From: Tamarix chinensis
Taxonomy: Eukaryota; Streptophyta; Magnoliopsida; Caryophyllales; Tamaricaceae
NCBI GenBank assembly: GCA_030549775.1
Contig: CM060176.1
Location: 99,280,303-99,344,302 of the forward strand
DNA: 64,000 bases
Direction of reading: 5' to 3'
The position numbers and the translations under genes were made by a program. Position 1 is the first letter of the stretch, and each line of letters begins with the position of its first letter. This document shows, piece after piece, positions 1 through 12,820 of the stretch. The notes under the pieces are model-generated. The model was not told the DNA's origin. It saw only the letters and a program-made list of their open reading frames with translations, and did not search any database.

Positions 1-94
1 GTAGCTAATTATCTGCATTATATCTCATCCCTTAGTTTATGGCTAATGGAGCACAATTTGGTAATGAGTTGTCAATGTGGTTAAAACTCTAAGC

Positions 95-155
<61 letters not shown>

Positions 156-3100
156 ATAAAATCAAATAAAAATAATTGAGGTACCAATGTGGATAGCAAA
201 AGTGTGGATTGTCAATCAATGAATATTAGTGCAGGGTAGGATGTAGCGTAAAACACACTTACCTAGTACAACATGGCTCAAGTTTTTGAAAAATAGCATT
301 TGAGTAGATGTTGTTAGTATATGAGATGATGATTGGAGATAGAAAATTCATTGAAGAAAAGGTGGAGTTGAAAATCATAAAGAGTGGTAGTTGTGAGAGT
401 TGTGTGCTTCGCTAGTAATAGACATTGCGCTACAATCGTGGAATTTATCCTACCTTCGGTCCTAGCCTTGTTACATTAAAAAAAAAAGACCTCTTGATTT
501 TTGCATACATCAGTTTATAAGAAGCGGAGAATAGAAAAGAGTGACAAGCCTATGTTCAATCATTACCATCAGTAGAATTTTTTATAGTAAATGCACACCC
601 AAGAGACATGAGAGTTTAGTGTTTCCACATGCCTAAAGTGATAATCTATTGGCCTAATTCTCCAGATATTGCCATATTGATGAATTAAAAATTAGATTGG
701 GATGGTGACTTGGTTGTCATGTATGTAGCCTCAAATGAGTTTGAAAATGATTTTCTACATGTTTACTTTTCATTTTTGTGAGTTCCAATGAAACATATGC
801 ATTTTATATGTCAATTATTGATATCTGTTGTTGAATATTAGAAGGGGGGATCATATGTGACTTCATGTTTGGGACTTTTCATATTAAAAGGTTGTGTTGC
901 TTGAGGGAAAACAAAGGTTCAATCATGGGGTATTTGATAGGTGCATATTATATGGAATTATTTGATGTATCTTGACCTAGCTTATGTTATTTGTTATGAT
1001 AATTTAATCATTTTTTTGAGTTTTTTCTATTAGCCTAGTTTTGTAGAAAAAGATAAAATCAAGGTAATTTGGGCTAATAACTAAGAAAAAGAATCTCAAT
1101 ACGAGAAGAGAGCTTGGATTAATGGAAAATTGGATGTACCATCACTCAAGACCCTAAAAGAAAAGTTATGTAAAAAGAATCAAGTGAAGATAATCAATAG
1201 ATAAGAAATACGGGTGCGCTGTATTTATGTAAATACGACCTATATTTCCTTGTTTATCACATGCATAGTGTGAGTGTAAAAATATGGATGCTCCATATTT
1301 ATGAATACGGACCATATTTTTGACATATTTTAGATCTGATTCATACGGCCTTATGTCTATATATACAACTTATATTAGCTCGAATAGAAATCAAAGAGCA
1401 CTGTTGTTAGAACTTAGACTTTATTTTTCATTATTTTTAAACCATTAGGGTTCTTTTGTTAGATTTAGTTAGTTAATTGATGTGATTAAAGAATTGAAGA
1501 TCATACGGTGTTTGTGGTTTTACAATCTCCTAAATTCTTTCTCCCCTTTATTTCATTTATTTGTTTCTTACTTATTATTGTGTTTAATGTAATTCCCTTT
1601 ATTCGTTTATTCAATTTAGTTCGTAATTTTATGTAGTTTAATTTAATATTTGTTATTTTGTTTCTCTGTGTATATCAAAGTTATGATTTTTATGTGTTTA
1701 GATTCTGCGCTTTCTAGTTTTGTTACTATGTTAGGCTGGATTAGTATGGGGTATGAGGATAATTGAAGGTTACAGGATAATTAATCGTGAGATATAAATT
1801 GGACTTAATTGTTTTTTACATTTTTTGTTAGATTAATAAATTGAGTTTAATGATCACCAGTCCAAGATTAGGACTTAATTATCTAGATTGGTCACTTGGG
1901 TAATGTGAGTGATATAGGATGTTAGGATAGTATAGTTAATCCGTAATTGTTAACATATACATCTACAAGGGACGAATAGGTTATTGATTTAATCTATATT
2001 TATTAATTATTAGAATTACATAATTCGAGCAGATTGTAATTATGGTTCTAGTTAGTTACTCCCTAATCGTTAAAAGTACCATTAATTAAATCTAGAGATC
2101 TTATCCTAGATTATTATTTGGTTAGATAATAAATCATAAGCATACCTTGATTTATTTGCATAAAGGGATGCTAAGAAGTGGACGCATATGAGTTTCTATA
2201 GGTTAAAATTAGAAATACTACATAATCATTTTATTCAATGATCGGTTGTTATCCCTGTTCTGAATATGTCCTCCGACCCCTATTATCCCATTATTGTTAT
2301 TCCATTATTTTCTTAATTGTTACTTTATTCTTTTTAATATTGGTCATTAGTTTTTAATCAATTAACAACTAAAAATATTTATATGATAATAGAAATTTAT
2401 GAATTGAATTACAATCTTTGTGGGATTGACTCTTACTCGCTACTTACTATTTATTTGTATGTTTAGGGTTTAATTTAGAGTGTCTATGACAGTATACCAA
2501 TAGTTACCGCTGTGTAATACCCTTTTTATAAGGTGTCGATAGTTATTATTATATACTACCTTTGTTACATGGTCTATTATTTGGTTGATAAATGACTGTT
2601 TGAGATAGTTGGTGGAGTTGTGCATTATAATATGTATTTCTCTACATTATTGATTTCCTCTTTTTTGGAGTGTTGTGGTAATCTTAAAGTGGCACTAACA
2701 AATAATGACAAATCATCTATTGATTTTGATGCATCTTTTCAACTCGAGATATATTAAATGTATTTACCTCATGAAAAAATTAACGCATTAAAGCACATGA
2801 ATTGGAAAATAATTTTATCTATTTTCCAAATGTTTCATATGCTTATTGAATAATATAAACCGTGCTAGTTAATAGTTATTATGGCATGAGTGAAAATGAG
2901 TTTTCTGATGCTAAAACTGAGAAAATCACTTTTGTATTTTAATATCTCAATAGATGTTAAATGGCTAGACAAATTTATATATTGAAAATAATTCTCTTAA
3001 AAAAATGATTTTAAAGACCTTACTAATAATATTAATTCTAAAAAATGTAAGAAGATCAAATCTATTTTTTCTTTCAATAGATATTTGTTACTTATTCTTT

Positions 3101-4052
3101 ATTTTGAATTTGCATATATTTGTCACTTATTGTTTCTTTTGAATTTACATAAGTTGCTTATTGGGTTTCAAGAAGCATAAGAAAACAAAAACTCTATGAG
3201 AATTCGATAAACACTAGAATTAATTTTAAAAAAGAATAAATACTCAAGGTTTTATCCAATAAGTTTTAATTTTATATTAATTTATTTAATTTTTAATTGG
3301 TGATAAATTTAAATGTTAAATTTTCATTTATGTCTACTACTACCCTTATATTTAAAAGCAAGTGATTTTAGTAATTTATACATTTTTTAGGTGTTAATAA
3401 ATTTACCCTTGATATTTCAATTACACCATTCAATGGAACCTTACATAAAAAGAAATGCATGAAAAAAGAAAGAAAATTAAGTTAGGGTAAAAATAAAAAT
3501 TAAGTTTTAACTTTTATACAAACAACTTTTTAAAATAAAAAATTACATCTAAAAGATTTTCTTTTAGAAACGAATGGAGTATTTTGTTTTATAAATAAAT
3601 TTCTTCATATTCAACAAATAATATATGTGGTTCTTATGCTAAAACAAATTGAAGAAAAAAAGGGGTCTTAATCATATTGTTCGCTAAATTCCCTAAATGG
3701 TCATGACCAATCCAAACCGCACCTAGTGTTTTTTCTTTATCTAACTAATGAGCACATAATACTCTTTTTATAAGGTAGCATAAGACCCTTTAAATGATAA
3801 AACATAAGTGAAAAAAAGTATTGAAACAAAAATGACATGGTATAAGAGGATCATGATGTAGGCATCATTGACACGATTGGTCGTGTGACCATGCTCTACT
3901 CACTACACCTTTAGTTAGAAAACCTCTTTAACTTTGTTATATTCTCGAACATTTATAGACCATGTTTTTTATAAATATGTCATTCTTGTTATGTCATCCA
4001 CCATTCGATATATATCCATAAGGACTATAACCTATTGTCAAAGCACCTGATC
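1..4052. other. AT-rich non-genic flank
   Basis: No reading frame or family signature convincing enough to name a gene was found on either strand. The stretch at about 2400-2530 (a 'TTTGTGGGATTGACTC'-like phrase followed by 'TTTAGGGTTTAATTT') resembles the untranslated leader after the 5' LTR in plant Ty3 elements. The sequence from about 1200 to there could therefore be a decayed LTR and leader, but no paired LTR, primer-binding site or polyprotein was seen. The rest is simple AT-rich DNA. Confidence 0.4.
96..156. repeat. (AT)n microsatellite
   Basis: About 60 bp of almost pure alternating AT, interrupted by one GT step near 136. Confidence 0.95.
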
Positions 4053-4065
4053 CCAATATATTTAA
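4053..4065. repeat. Target-site duplication of LINE copy 1 (left)
   Basis: CCAATATATTTAA here is repeated exactly at 32236-32248. The two copies flank the LINE and everything nested in it. A 13-bp duplication beside a poly(A)-type 3' tail is the usual signature of target-primed LINE insertion. Confidence 0.75.
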
Positions 4066-4109
4066 TAAGTTATTTTTTTTAAAAAGAATAGACATTTTAT
4101 ATATGTGAA

Positions 4110-7100
4110 CTATAAACCATGAGACCAAAATTCATCAATCAAGTGAATACTACTACTACTATACATAAAGCTCCTATGGTCATACAAGCATCTACCGGAC
4201 ACACTACTAGTAATGGATTTGATCATTGCATTCCAATTACATAAGGCATCATTAAAAACCTTGTTATTTCTAGCCTTCCATATTTCATAGAGAGAGGTGA
4301 TGAGCAATCCTCTTAACAGTTATATATTGTACTTTGAACATCAATGCATGAAGTTGAAATCTACTAACAACCTACTCCGACTAAGTGATAACTCCTTGAA
4401 TCTCATGATTTGGCTAATGGAATGATCAGCACCCCCATAGCTAGAAAATGCATAAACAAATGGGTGATAGACTCTTGTGCAATACAAAATCACACCATTG
4501 GTAAATGATAAGTATGTACTCACAATCCTTTATGGCTAAATGACCTACCGCAACAAGCCATTATATGAATTAATGACTTGGAGCTATAAGATTTTATCAT
4601 ATTGTTTTCCACCATTCACTCTCGGCTCCTTCATCTATCGGTTCAGCATAGACTCTTTTTATACTATAGGGTGCATTATGTTAAAGACTTGAAAATATGG
4701 ATATAAGTGATGGTTTTAATCTTGGGATACTTCTAAATGGTCAAGAAAAATATCCCAAATTGAGCCACGTTTGATAAATCTACTATATATCCATTTAATA
4801 CATAGAGTGTCTTTCTTCACAACCATATTCTAAATATGTTTGCCAAGACTTGCTGCATTCCAAGTACTGGTTTCAATGATGTCAATACCTCCCTCATTCT
4901 TTTGTAGACAACAAGAAGTACAAGCAATTGGGCCTTTATGACTAAAGGTAGTGCTACCAACCCACAAAAATTTACCACAATTAGTAATAATATGAGTAAG
5001 AACCATTTTAGGAAGCAAGAAAACTTGACTTCAATATATTTGGGTTCCTTAGATAACCGATTTAAAAAGTTGAAGCTTGCATGCATAGGATAGCATCCTA
5101 GTAGCCTAATGGTTCGTCCAGTGTAACATTTTATCGGTGAGAATGTCCATGTGATGAGTATTAAGTCATATATCCCCAGTAAGGATCCTTAAATACTTGA
5201 AAGGAATTGAGACATGTGAGAAGTTCAAGTGCTATAGTATGTCCTCCTTAACTTGTTGTGACATCCCTCCAAACAAAATAGAACTCTTATATGGATTGAT
5301 ATTTAAAACTGAACGTTTTGCAAAAAGATGGAACTTGGTCATAATAATTTGAACCGATTGAAGGTCACCAAGAAAAAAGAGCAACATGTTATCTGCAAAA
5401 GATAAGTTAACAATTTTCAACTTCTTACATAGGGCATGACCCTTGAAATAATGTTCTTACCAAAAGGTTTTCATCATTTGGGTAAAATACTCCAACAAAA
5501 TAACAAATAGATAGGGGGAGAGGGAATCACCATACTCCATCCTATTTTCCCTTCAATAGGGTCTAAAAGTGTACAATTAAAAGAAATGGAGTACTTTACA
5601 CTAGAAACACAAACCATAATTACCTTTACCAGATGAGGAGGAAAGTGAAAGGCCATCATGACCTTCTCAAGAAACTCCAAGAAAATTAAGTCATAAGCTT
5701 TTCATAAATCAACTTTTGACATGCATCTTGAGGTGGTGTGTTTCCTTCCATATAATCTCAGTAATTCATGTGCCAATAAGATAATTTCCACAATTAATCT
5801 CCCTTTAATGAAATTTGATTGTGAGAGGTCAATCGGATATGATATAATGTGTTGGAGTGTGGTTATTAAAATCTTAGTGAAAGCTTTGTATAAGACAATG
5901 CAACATGCTATTGACCTAAAATCCCTAACATTCTCAAGATCAGATACCTTGGGAATAAGAACAAACAGTGTCAAGGTAATGAAACTTGGAAGAATTGTTG
6001 TGAGGGAAGATTCATTCAAAACTCTCTAAATTTCCTCTTCCACAATATCCAAAGACTTCTTGAAAAGAAAAAAATTGAACCATAAAGTCCTGAGGCTTTT
6101 AAATCACTAATGGAAAAAATAGCCTCTTTGACCTCCGTCTTTGTTAAAGGACAAACCAATTGGTGTTGACGTTCAATCAAAAGAAGAGAGCCTTAGTCTA
6201 GTACCCGTTGTGTAATATCCATCTTATGAGACTCTTTTTGGTCGAGAATTTGAATGTAATAGTCCCTAAAATTTTTCAAAATAAGTGTTTCATTAGAGAC
6301 CCATTTCCCCCTTTTGATCTTAGAGATCAAACTCCTATGTTGTTTAGCTTTCATAGTGGAAAAAAATGGGTGTTAGCATCACCTTCATTAGTCTAGTGAT
6401 TGGTCTCTTTCTACTTAAGAAAACTTTCCTTACATTGAGAGAGGTTTTCATGAATTTTCAAGGCATCTCTCTCTTGTTGTTGTGATCTAAGTTAGAAGGT
6501 TCTGATATGAGAGCCTGTTGGATTATACTAAGGACTTGTTTTTTTTTTGAGGTAATTATCTTAGATATACCACTATAGCATGCCTTGTTCAATTGATTAA
6601 ATCTAGATTAAAGTGCATGAAGTCCATGTTTTACTCTTGTACCATGGGGGCTCGACCAAAATTCGCTGATTATCTTCAAGAATGTAGGGCTTTTTCACCA
6701 TATGTTGAAGAACTTGAATTGTCTGTTACTGCAATTGGTAGGTTGCAAAATGGTGAGATGAGTTGCACAATGATTTAACAAAGCTTTCTCCTTAAAATTC
6801 ATAGAAAATAAGGGGATACTTACCGAGCCAAATCAAGTTAACTAGCACCCTGTCAAGCTTACACAAAATTTCATCACCTTTAGTTGCATGTTACACCAAG
6901 TAAAATGGACCAAAGAAGGGCAATTCATGAAGAAACACCTAATGAATGTAATTTCTAAAATCATGTACATCTTGATGATGAGGCATATCACCTTGGAGAA
7001 ATAGGATGAAGGATGACATTAAAATTACCTATGATGAGCCATGGATCATAAATTATGTTATGATTCATGAGCCACTACTAAAGGTCTTTATGTTCATTAC

Positions 7101-7445
7101 TAATATTGAGAGCATAAATTAAGTTCACATAAAAAAAGAGTCCCATTTTCATCTAAGGCCTTAACAAGCATACCTTGAGAACAAACTTAGATAAGGTTGC
7201 CTACCATCTAGGATTATCTCACAGCCACCAAATATGACCATTATCATGGTATGTATAGTTATTCAAGAAACACCATCCTATTTTTTTTTCCTTTAATGCT
7301 ATTAGCCTTGTTAGGCTTTATTCTTGTTTCTGAAAGATTAAGAAATGATAATTCACTACTTCTATACCACTTCACTACCTCCTTTTGTTTGTGGTGTTTA
7401 TTTAAACCTCTAACATTCAAATGTGAAATCACTAAGATGAATGAG
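4110..7445 (-). pseudogene. LINE ORF2 remnant (endonuclease / reverse transcriptase)
   Basis: Broken ORF2. Near 7440 the minus strand reads LNVRGLNKHHKQKE, the N-terminal start of a plant LINE AP-endonuclease. Near 7020 it reads PWLIIGNFNV, the 'GDFN' endonuclease box with D changed to N. The RT region gives LVLIPKV-like and 'DFRSIACC' text at 5702-6019. The catalytic box at 5232-5420 reads FADN where active enzymes have FADD. The end at 4110-4307 (LYEIWKARNNKVF) matches the usual C-terminal region. Several stops and frameshifts separate these blocks. Confidence 0.85.
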
Positions 7446-7659
7446 GTTGTGAAGACCCTCCCTTTTCCACTTCATTACCATATAAGGGTTTCTCCCCTTC
7501 AACAATTGAAAGTGTTGCAAACTATTTTTTGTGAGGCACCTCATCATCATTCTCCTATTGTGTGTTGGACATGGATGTGTTGGCAGCTATCATCTGCTTT
7601 GGTTTATCTACTTTCTTCCATATAGAACCTAGTTTAATAGAAAGAAAAAGAACCACCAA

Positions 7660-8795
7660 TCCTCTATTGTTGCATGGTGGTAATAGACAATGTAGGGTCT
7701 ACTGGATTCTTGTGAAAGGTTAATAATGATTTCCTCTTTGGGAAAATAGAAGAATTGTGTCTCGGGGTAGGACTATAAATGAGTCGAGTTGAATACACCT
7801 GGGCTTGTGCTTGACTCTTTTATTAAACAAGCCTATAATAAGGCCCGGGTTCGACTTATTTAATTAAACGAATGAGTCAAGATCACAATCCAAAGAAAAA
7901 CAATAAATCAAACCTCCTTTTTTTGGGCCTAGGATCAGGCTCAAAATTAGCTCATTTAACTAAACCAACGAGCTGAACTAAGTTGGATAAGCTCATTTAC
8001 ATCCCTAGTCCTAAGCAATAACAATCACTGTAATAGGTAGGATAACACTCATATATTATTAATTAACTGAGGGCATCTACATTTGGATCAAGAACTAACA
8101 CTTTCCAAGAATTTCTTCGTGACATCAACCTCCATAATGAGTCTAGCATATGAAACTTGCTCCCAGTTTAAAGTGATAACATCCATATGAAGAGGATGAC
8201 CCACAACACTAGCAATATAACTAAGTGAGTGGTATCCTGATAATCCAGGGTAAGGTTTAGAAGTGTTATACATAATAGTAAGAATTGAAGCTTCTCTTTC
8301 ACGAAATGGAATTTTCTATGCTAGGCTTTAGGGATTAAGGCTTAGTTTACATATATCCAACATGGACAAGACGTAATACAATCATGATCCAGGACTGATA
8401 CACACTTGAATATGTCCCAAATAAAGATGAAATCCAATTATGTAACCCATGATTGCATATTAATAATCGATTGCTGAGCATGGGACTTTGTCTTGTTATA
8501 GTTCAACTTAGTAAACTATGCCCACTGTGGAAGAAGGAAAATAAGACATGGAAGTTCCCAATTGAGAGCAGTTGTTAGTAACCATATCCCTCTAGTTGAT
8601 AGTTGGTGTTGTGGAATTATATTGATCACAACCATCAACTATCATCCTTCTACTCATCCAAATTTTGGGTGTTCTCCAAATTAGGGTCCATCTCCTTACC
8701 ATATCTCTTCATAAGAACACATGAAATAGGGATTTCCTTCTTCACTTCTATCTTCAACACTTCCTTGACAATATTACTCGATGCGGCAGATCCAA
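7660..8795 (-). pseudogene. LINE ORF1 remnant (DUF4283-like), 3' part
   Basis: The minus strand at 8088-8273 reads LSYIASVVGHPLHMD followed by SYARLIMEVDV, the typical core of the DUF4283-type nucleic-acid-binding domain of plant L1 ORF1 proteins. The frame continues upstream towards 8795, where element D interrupts it. The first codons are on the far side of the nest at 32113-32184. The zinc-knuckle end is too decayed to place exactly. Confidence 0.75.
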
Positions 8796-10083
8796 TGTAA
8801 TATCCCAAATTTTAGCTAACCTAATCCTGAGTACTTAATATCGTAACCTAATTCTATCTCTAGATATTAAAATTTCTATCTTACCCCAATTCCCTATTCC
8901 TAAATCTTAGCCTAACCCTAATTTTTATTTCAAGCTATTAATATCTTTTCTAACCTAAACCTAATCCTGGATAATAATTAATTTAATTGTCCTAATGACC
9001 TAAACTCATTTATTTTAACCTAAACCTAAATACTAACCCAAAACTTTCTTTTTCCTTTTTTATTTTCTTATCCCTACCTTACTTTATTTCACTTTATTCT
9101 CCCCTACTGACCACCTCTCCCCACCTTACATCACCTTTCCTCTTCTCTTCTTCTTTTGTGCATATCTTCCCTGCCAAGCCTATCCCTCTACCCCCATCAA
9201 CTCGCCCTTCCTCATTTTCCAGGTTTGAGGGTTGAAATTCTTACACGAACACCTCACAACTCCTCTTTATTATCCTACGTTCATGTGTGTGTATAAGGTA
9301 CATTTAATGCTTGCATCTACCCCCTTCTCCCTCTATTTTTCTGTTAAAATAATGCACCCTAAATGCAGCTTCTCCCCTCCTTCTTTTCCTTTCCTAGTCG
9401 TCACTAAAACCACCTAAGATCACCTCCATTGGCAACATTTTCTATTACCTTACCCCAAGCACCAACCAAAACCACCACAACCTACCCCCAAGCACGAGTA
9501 AAACCCACCATCTCCACCCTTTTTATTCTTCCATTTTCATCAAACCAAACACACACCACCTATGCCAACAACTACCGTAGCCTAGCACTACCTTTAAGCC
9601 ATTTCCACTGCAGTTTACCACCTTCCTTCGGCCAAAACCACTAGTCCTTACCATCCCTTTCGGCCAAAAATGTCATTGCCACCCACCTTGTTTCACCACC
9701 TTCAACTAATCCCCCTTTTATTGCACATAACTTGTCTGAGACTTCTTCGAACCTCGGTTTGGTTTTTCCCACACTTTCACCCTTGCATTACTTTAAGCCC
9801 TCCTTAAGTATAAAATTTAAACACTAATTATTATTATTTTAATTGTTTTTAGGTGATAATTTAGAGGTCCCAGAAGAGATAGGATAGGATAAGTGTGCGT
9901 AGAGATTGTAGCCTTTTCGCAAGGATACTAGTCGATGTTGTAGAGCTTTGAGTTAAATGCTTGCATGGCTATGTAGATTGTCATGATATTGTTATTATAT
10001 GGTTAAATGTATGATGTTAATGATATGATATTATAATATGGATTATGTGATAGAAAGAGAGTATGAATAACGTAAAATGTGCT
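8796..10083 (+). mobile_element. LTR-like element D, 5' segment
   Basis: Begins TGTAATATCCC and continues after the nested elements at 30221-32112, ending GGGTGTTACA. The flanking 5-bp duplication is TCCAA (8791-8795) and TCTAA (32113-32117), one transition apart. Total length without insertions is 3180 bp. This segment holds the AT-rich start, a pyrimidine-rich tract (about 9050-9700) and the splice-like island at 9853-9918. No gag or pol similarity was seen. The C-rich reading frames at 9232-9644 look like composition effects. Confidence 0.8.
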
Positions 10084-10740
10084 TGTAATAAACTAAAATT
10101 TTGCTTAGCCTAATCTCGTATCATTAATACTCTAAGTTGATTCTAATCTTGAGAAAATATTATTTTAACTTTAACCAAATTTCTTAATCCCTAAATCTTA
10201 ATCGAATACAAATCTTTGACCCAAATAAGCCATATTTTGTAACCCGATCTTAAATACGCTAAAAATTTATTGTTAATCCTATCTATTTTAACAAATCCAA
10301 AATTATCTAAAACTAATCTTAAGTCTTTTTCCTTTTTCCTTTTTTTCTCCTTTTTCTTTTTTCCTTTCTCCTTCTCTCACCTCCTTTAGCCAAAATTCTT
10401 AACTTACACAACTTGCAACTTGACTTACTTTTTGCGTGTGTGCTTCCTTCTCCCACTTGCACCATCTCCCATCACCTCTAGTGTAGCTACCGCCATCCCT
10501 CATCCCTCACCATATCTTATCCCCCTGCCATTTCCTTTTCTTTCTCATGTAGTGTACACTCATACACCATCACCATCTCCTACCTACACCACCTATAATC
10601 TCACAAATACAGATAACCATCACCTCCTTGTCATCCCTCGTACTTCCCGACCTATACCATCCCCCTACATCCTCTGATTTTTCTTTCACCCATGAACACC
10701 TCACACACACACACATGCACACACACATATAAACACTACT
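10084..10740 (+). mobile_element. LTR-like element C, 5' segment
   Basis: Begins TGTAATAAAC. The 5-bp duplication GTGCT lies at 10079-10083 and again at 30216-30220, so C is inserted in D. The remainder of C is at 27377-30215; net length is 3496 bp, equal to that of element E. Its first 250 bp align clearly with the start of E read on the minus strand (TTTTGTTTAGCCTAATCTTG-like text in both). It contains a pyrimidine-rich tract at about 10325-10680, including a 10420-10677 frame judged non-coding, and a CA-rich stretch at 10700-10730. Confidence 0.85.
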
Positions 10741-11059
10741 TGTAATCCCCCAAAATTTTAAAAGCCTATAATTTAATAAATAAATTTTATTTGGGATAAA
10801 TTAGCCTTTAAATCTATTTAATTTAATTATTTTACGGATTTTTGAGTAAATAAAATTGGGTATAAATATTTAATAAATTAAAATAAATATTTTGTTATTT
10901 TATCACACTCTTATTATTTAAATAAATTTTCAAACCATTATTTTACTAAAATTATCCTTTTTAACGCTTATATTTTAATTATATTAAATTAAATTATTAA
11001 ATAAATTTATTACCCATAAATACCGCATTTTATTATTTTATAAATTAAATTATTTTTAA

Positions 11060-12270
11060 TTGCCCCATTTTCCCTTTTCTTTTTCCTTCTCCTTTTTCTC
11101 TTTTCTTTCTTCCTCCTTTTCTTTCCTTGGGCCGTCGGCCTTGGCCTGCCTTGCCTCCCTCCTGCGTGCTGGGCCGCATGCCCACTCTTCTCCCCCCTCC
11201 TTCTTGCGCGTCGTCAGCCCAAGCCTCCCCTCCCTCCTCTTTTTTTTTTCCTTTCTCCCCGACCGGGCCGGCCCGCACCTTCTTTCCTTTAGCCACCCAT
11301 CGTACCCAGCCTTCCCCCTCCCCTTCTTCTTCTTTCTTTCTTCTTCCTCTTTCCTCGGCGAAAATCCCGACCACCCCGCCATCTTCGCCGCCCAACCTGC
11401 AACCCTCTCCCCCTACTGCTTCCCCTATCTCTCTCTCGTTGTTTTCCTGTACCCTTCCGGCCCCACCACCCCTCTATTCCTTCCCCATGCCCTACCATAT
11501 CTCATCTCCCTTTCCCAACAACTCCCATTTCCCTACCACCCTACCGCCACCCCTCGAGCTCCCTATCCCCTCCCTTCTCTTCCTCTTCTTTTTTTCCTCC
11601 TTCCCTGCCCCGTTCTACATTTTTTTTCAAACTCCCCATGCATGCCTAACCCTCTTTCCTCTTCCTTTCTCCTCCTTCTCTCATCCTCCATGTTTTACTT
11701 CGCCGCCGCCGTTCCGCCGCTGCCGCTGCCTCAATAGCCACCTATACCACCCCTGCCACCCTCTACCTCATCCCCGACCGATCACAGCACCCATCGAGCC
11801 ACCCCGCAACCTCCTTCCTCCTCCCCTCTTCTTTTTCTCTTCTTCTTCTTCTCCCTTCTCAGCAGCCATCCTGCACTACCCTTTTCCGCCGCCTCTACCA
11901 CCACCTGAGCCACCACATTAATCCCTGCAACCCCCTCTACCACCCCCAAACCTCCTTTGGCCAAAACCACCACCTGCAGGCCTCCATTTTGCCCCTCCCT
12001 TTTCCTTCCTTCTCAGCCCTCCATCTTAACCCACCTCAAAAGCCTCATTTCACGGCCTCGTTGCTTCCGCCTCCGCCACCCTTGGCTGCCCATCCCCGAC
12101 CACCACCTACACCCCCTCTCCACCTTTGCACCCTTCCCTTGCCCCAAATCCTTCCCCGTCTACCCTTTTTTTTAGCCCCAAAACCCCAACCCAAAAACAC
12201 CACTCCCCCCTCCCATTCTTGCCATTTTGAGCCTCTCCCCTCACTCCTTTGCACGCATCCCATGTTGCAT
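11060..12270 (+). other. Pyrimidine-rich tract of element A
   Basis: About 1.2 kb in which the plus strand is dominated by C and T, with much higher GC than its surroundings. Two overlapping plus-strand frames stay open for 225 and 264 codons and antisense frames for about 110. This follows from lack of A on the plus strand and is not good evidence of coding. The tract occupies the same relative place in A, B, C, D, E and F, so it is a shared module, perhaps promoter or leader. That role is inference. Confidence 0.6.
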
Positions 12271-12428
12271 GAGCAGTATAAGTTGCTGCATGGTTGGTTA
12301 TGTTTTGTTTAATGATTTTAAGGTATAATAATATTTTAAGTTAATTATTTGATTAATTAAATTGTTATAAAGTCTTGCACTTGGTTTTCTCTTATTTCTA
12401 ATATAATCAACCTTGATATTATTTTTAG

Positions 12429-12474
12429 GTATTGGTTTTGATAATCAAAGCTTGAACCTTTAACCGAAATACCG
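12429..12474 (+). other. Splice-like island of element A
   Basis: A 46-bp stretch preceded by ATTTTTAG (acceptor-like) and followed by GTAAGG (donor-like). It matches in position the islands at 9853-9918 (D), 23158-23219 (B), 28136-28203 (C) and 35046-35113 (E). Whether it is spliced is unknown. Confidence 0.35.
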
Positions 12475-12820
12475 GTAAGGTTCGTTTTTGTGGGAATCAA
12501 GGTAACTGTTAAATCCCACTTAAACGCATGGATTAACGTATGTTAGCACATTAGGATTTTTAATATGTTATTATACTTAATATATGTTGTTTAATATCAT
12601 ATGCATAGTTTATTGTGATGTTGGATGAAAAGAAGCATGTTAGGTTATATGTTATGTATGGAAATATTGTTTAAGGTAAGAGTTTGGTTGTTAATGAAAA
12701 TGTTAAGTATTATATATATATGGGTGCTAATAAGTATTATATTAAATATAAGAGTTGTGGATGAGGTATTAATATGAATATTTATGTAGTAATGATAATT
12801 TGATATAAGTGGTGTACTAA

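Larger units (their letters stand above)
4066..8795 (-). mobile_element. LINE (L1-type) copy 1, main body
   Basis: Non-LTR retrotransposon on the minus strand. Its 3' end lies at 4066 with an A-rich tail (T-run at 4073-4080 on the plus strand). Reading on the minus strand come the C-terminal region (4110-4850), reverse transcriptase (about 5200-6150), endonuclease (about 6950-7440) and ORF1 (about 7660-8795). The element is cut at 8795 by LTR-like element D and resumes at 32113-32235. Without the nested DNA it is about 4.85 kb, close to the second copy at 48.5-53.3 kb, and it belongs to the same family. It has many stops and frameshifts, so it is inactive. Confidence 0.88.

Noticed and set aside
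11060..11921. Overlapping open frames of 225 and 264 codons in the C/T-rich tract of element A
   Set aside because: Two frames and the antisense are open together because A is rare on the plus strand. Products are P/S/L/F-rich, and the related tract in B does not encode a similar protein.
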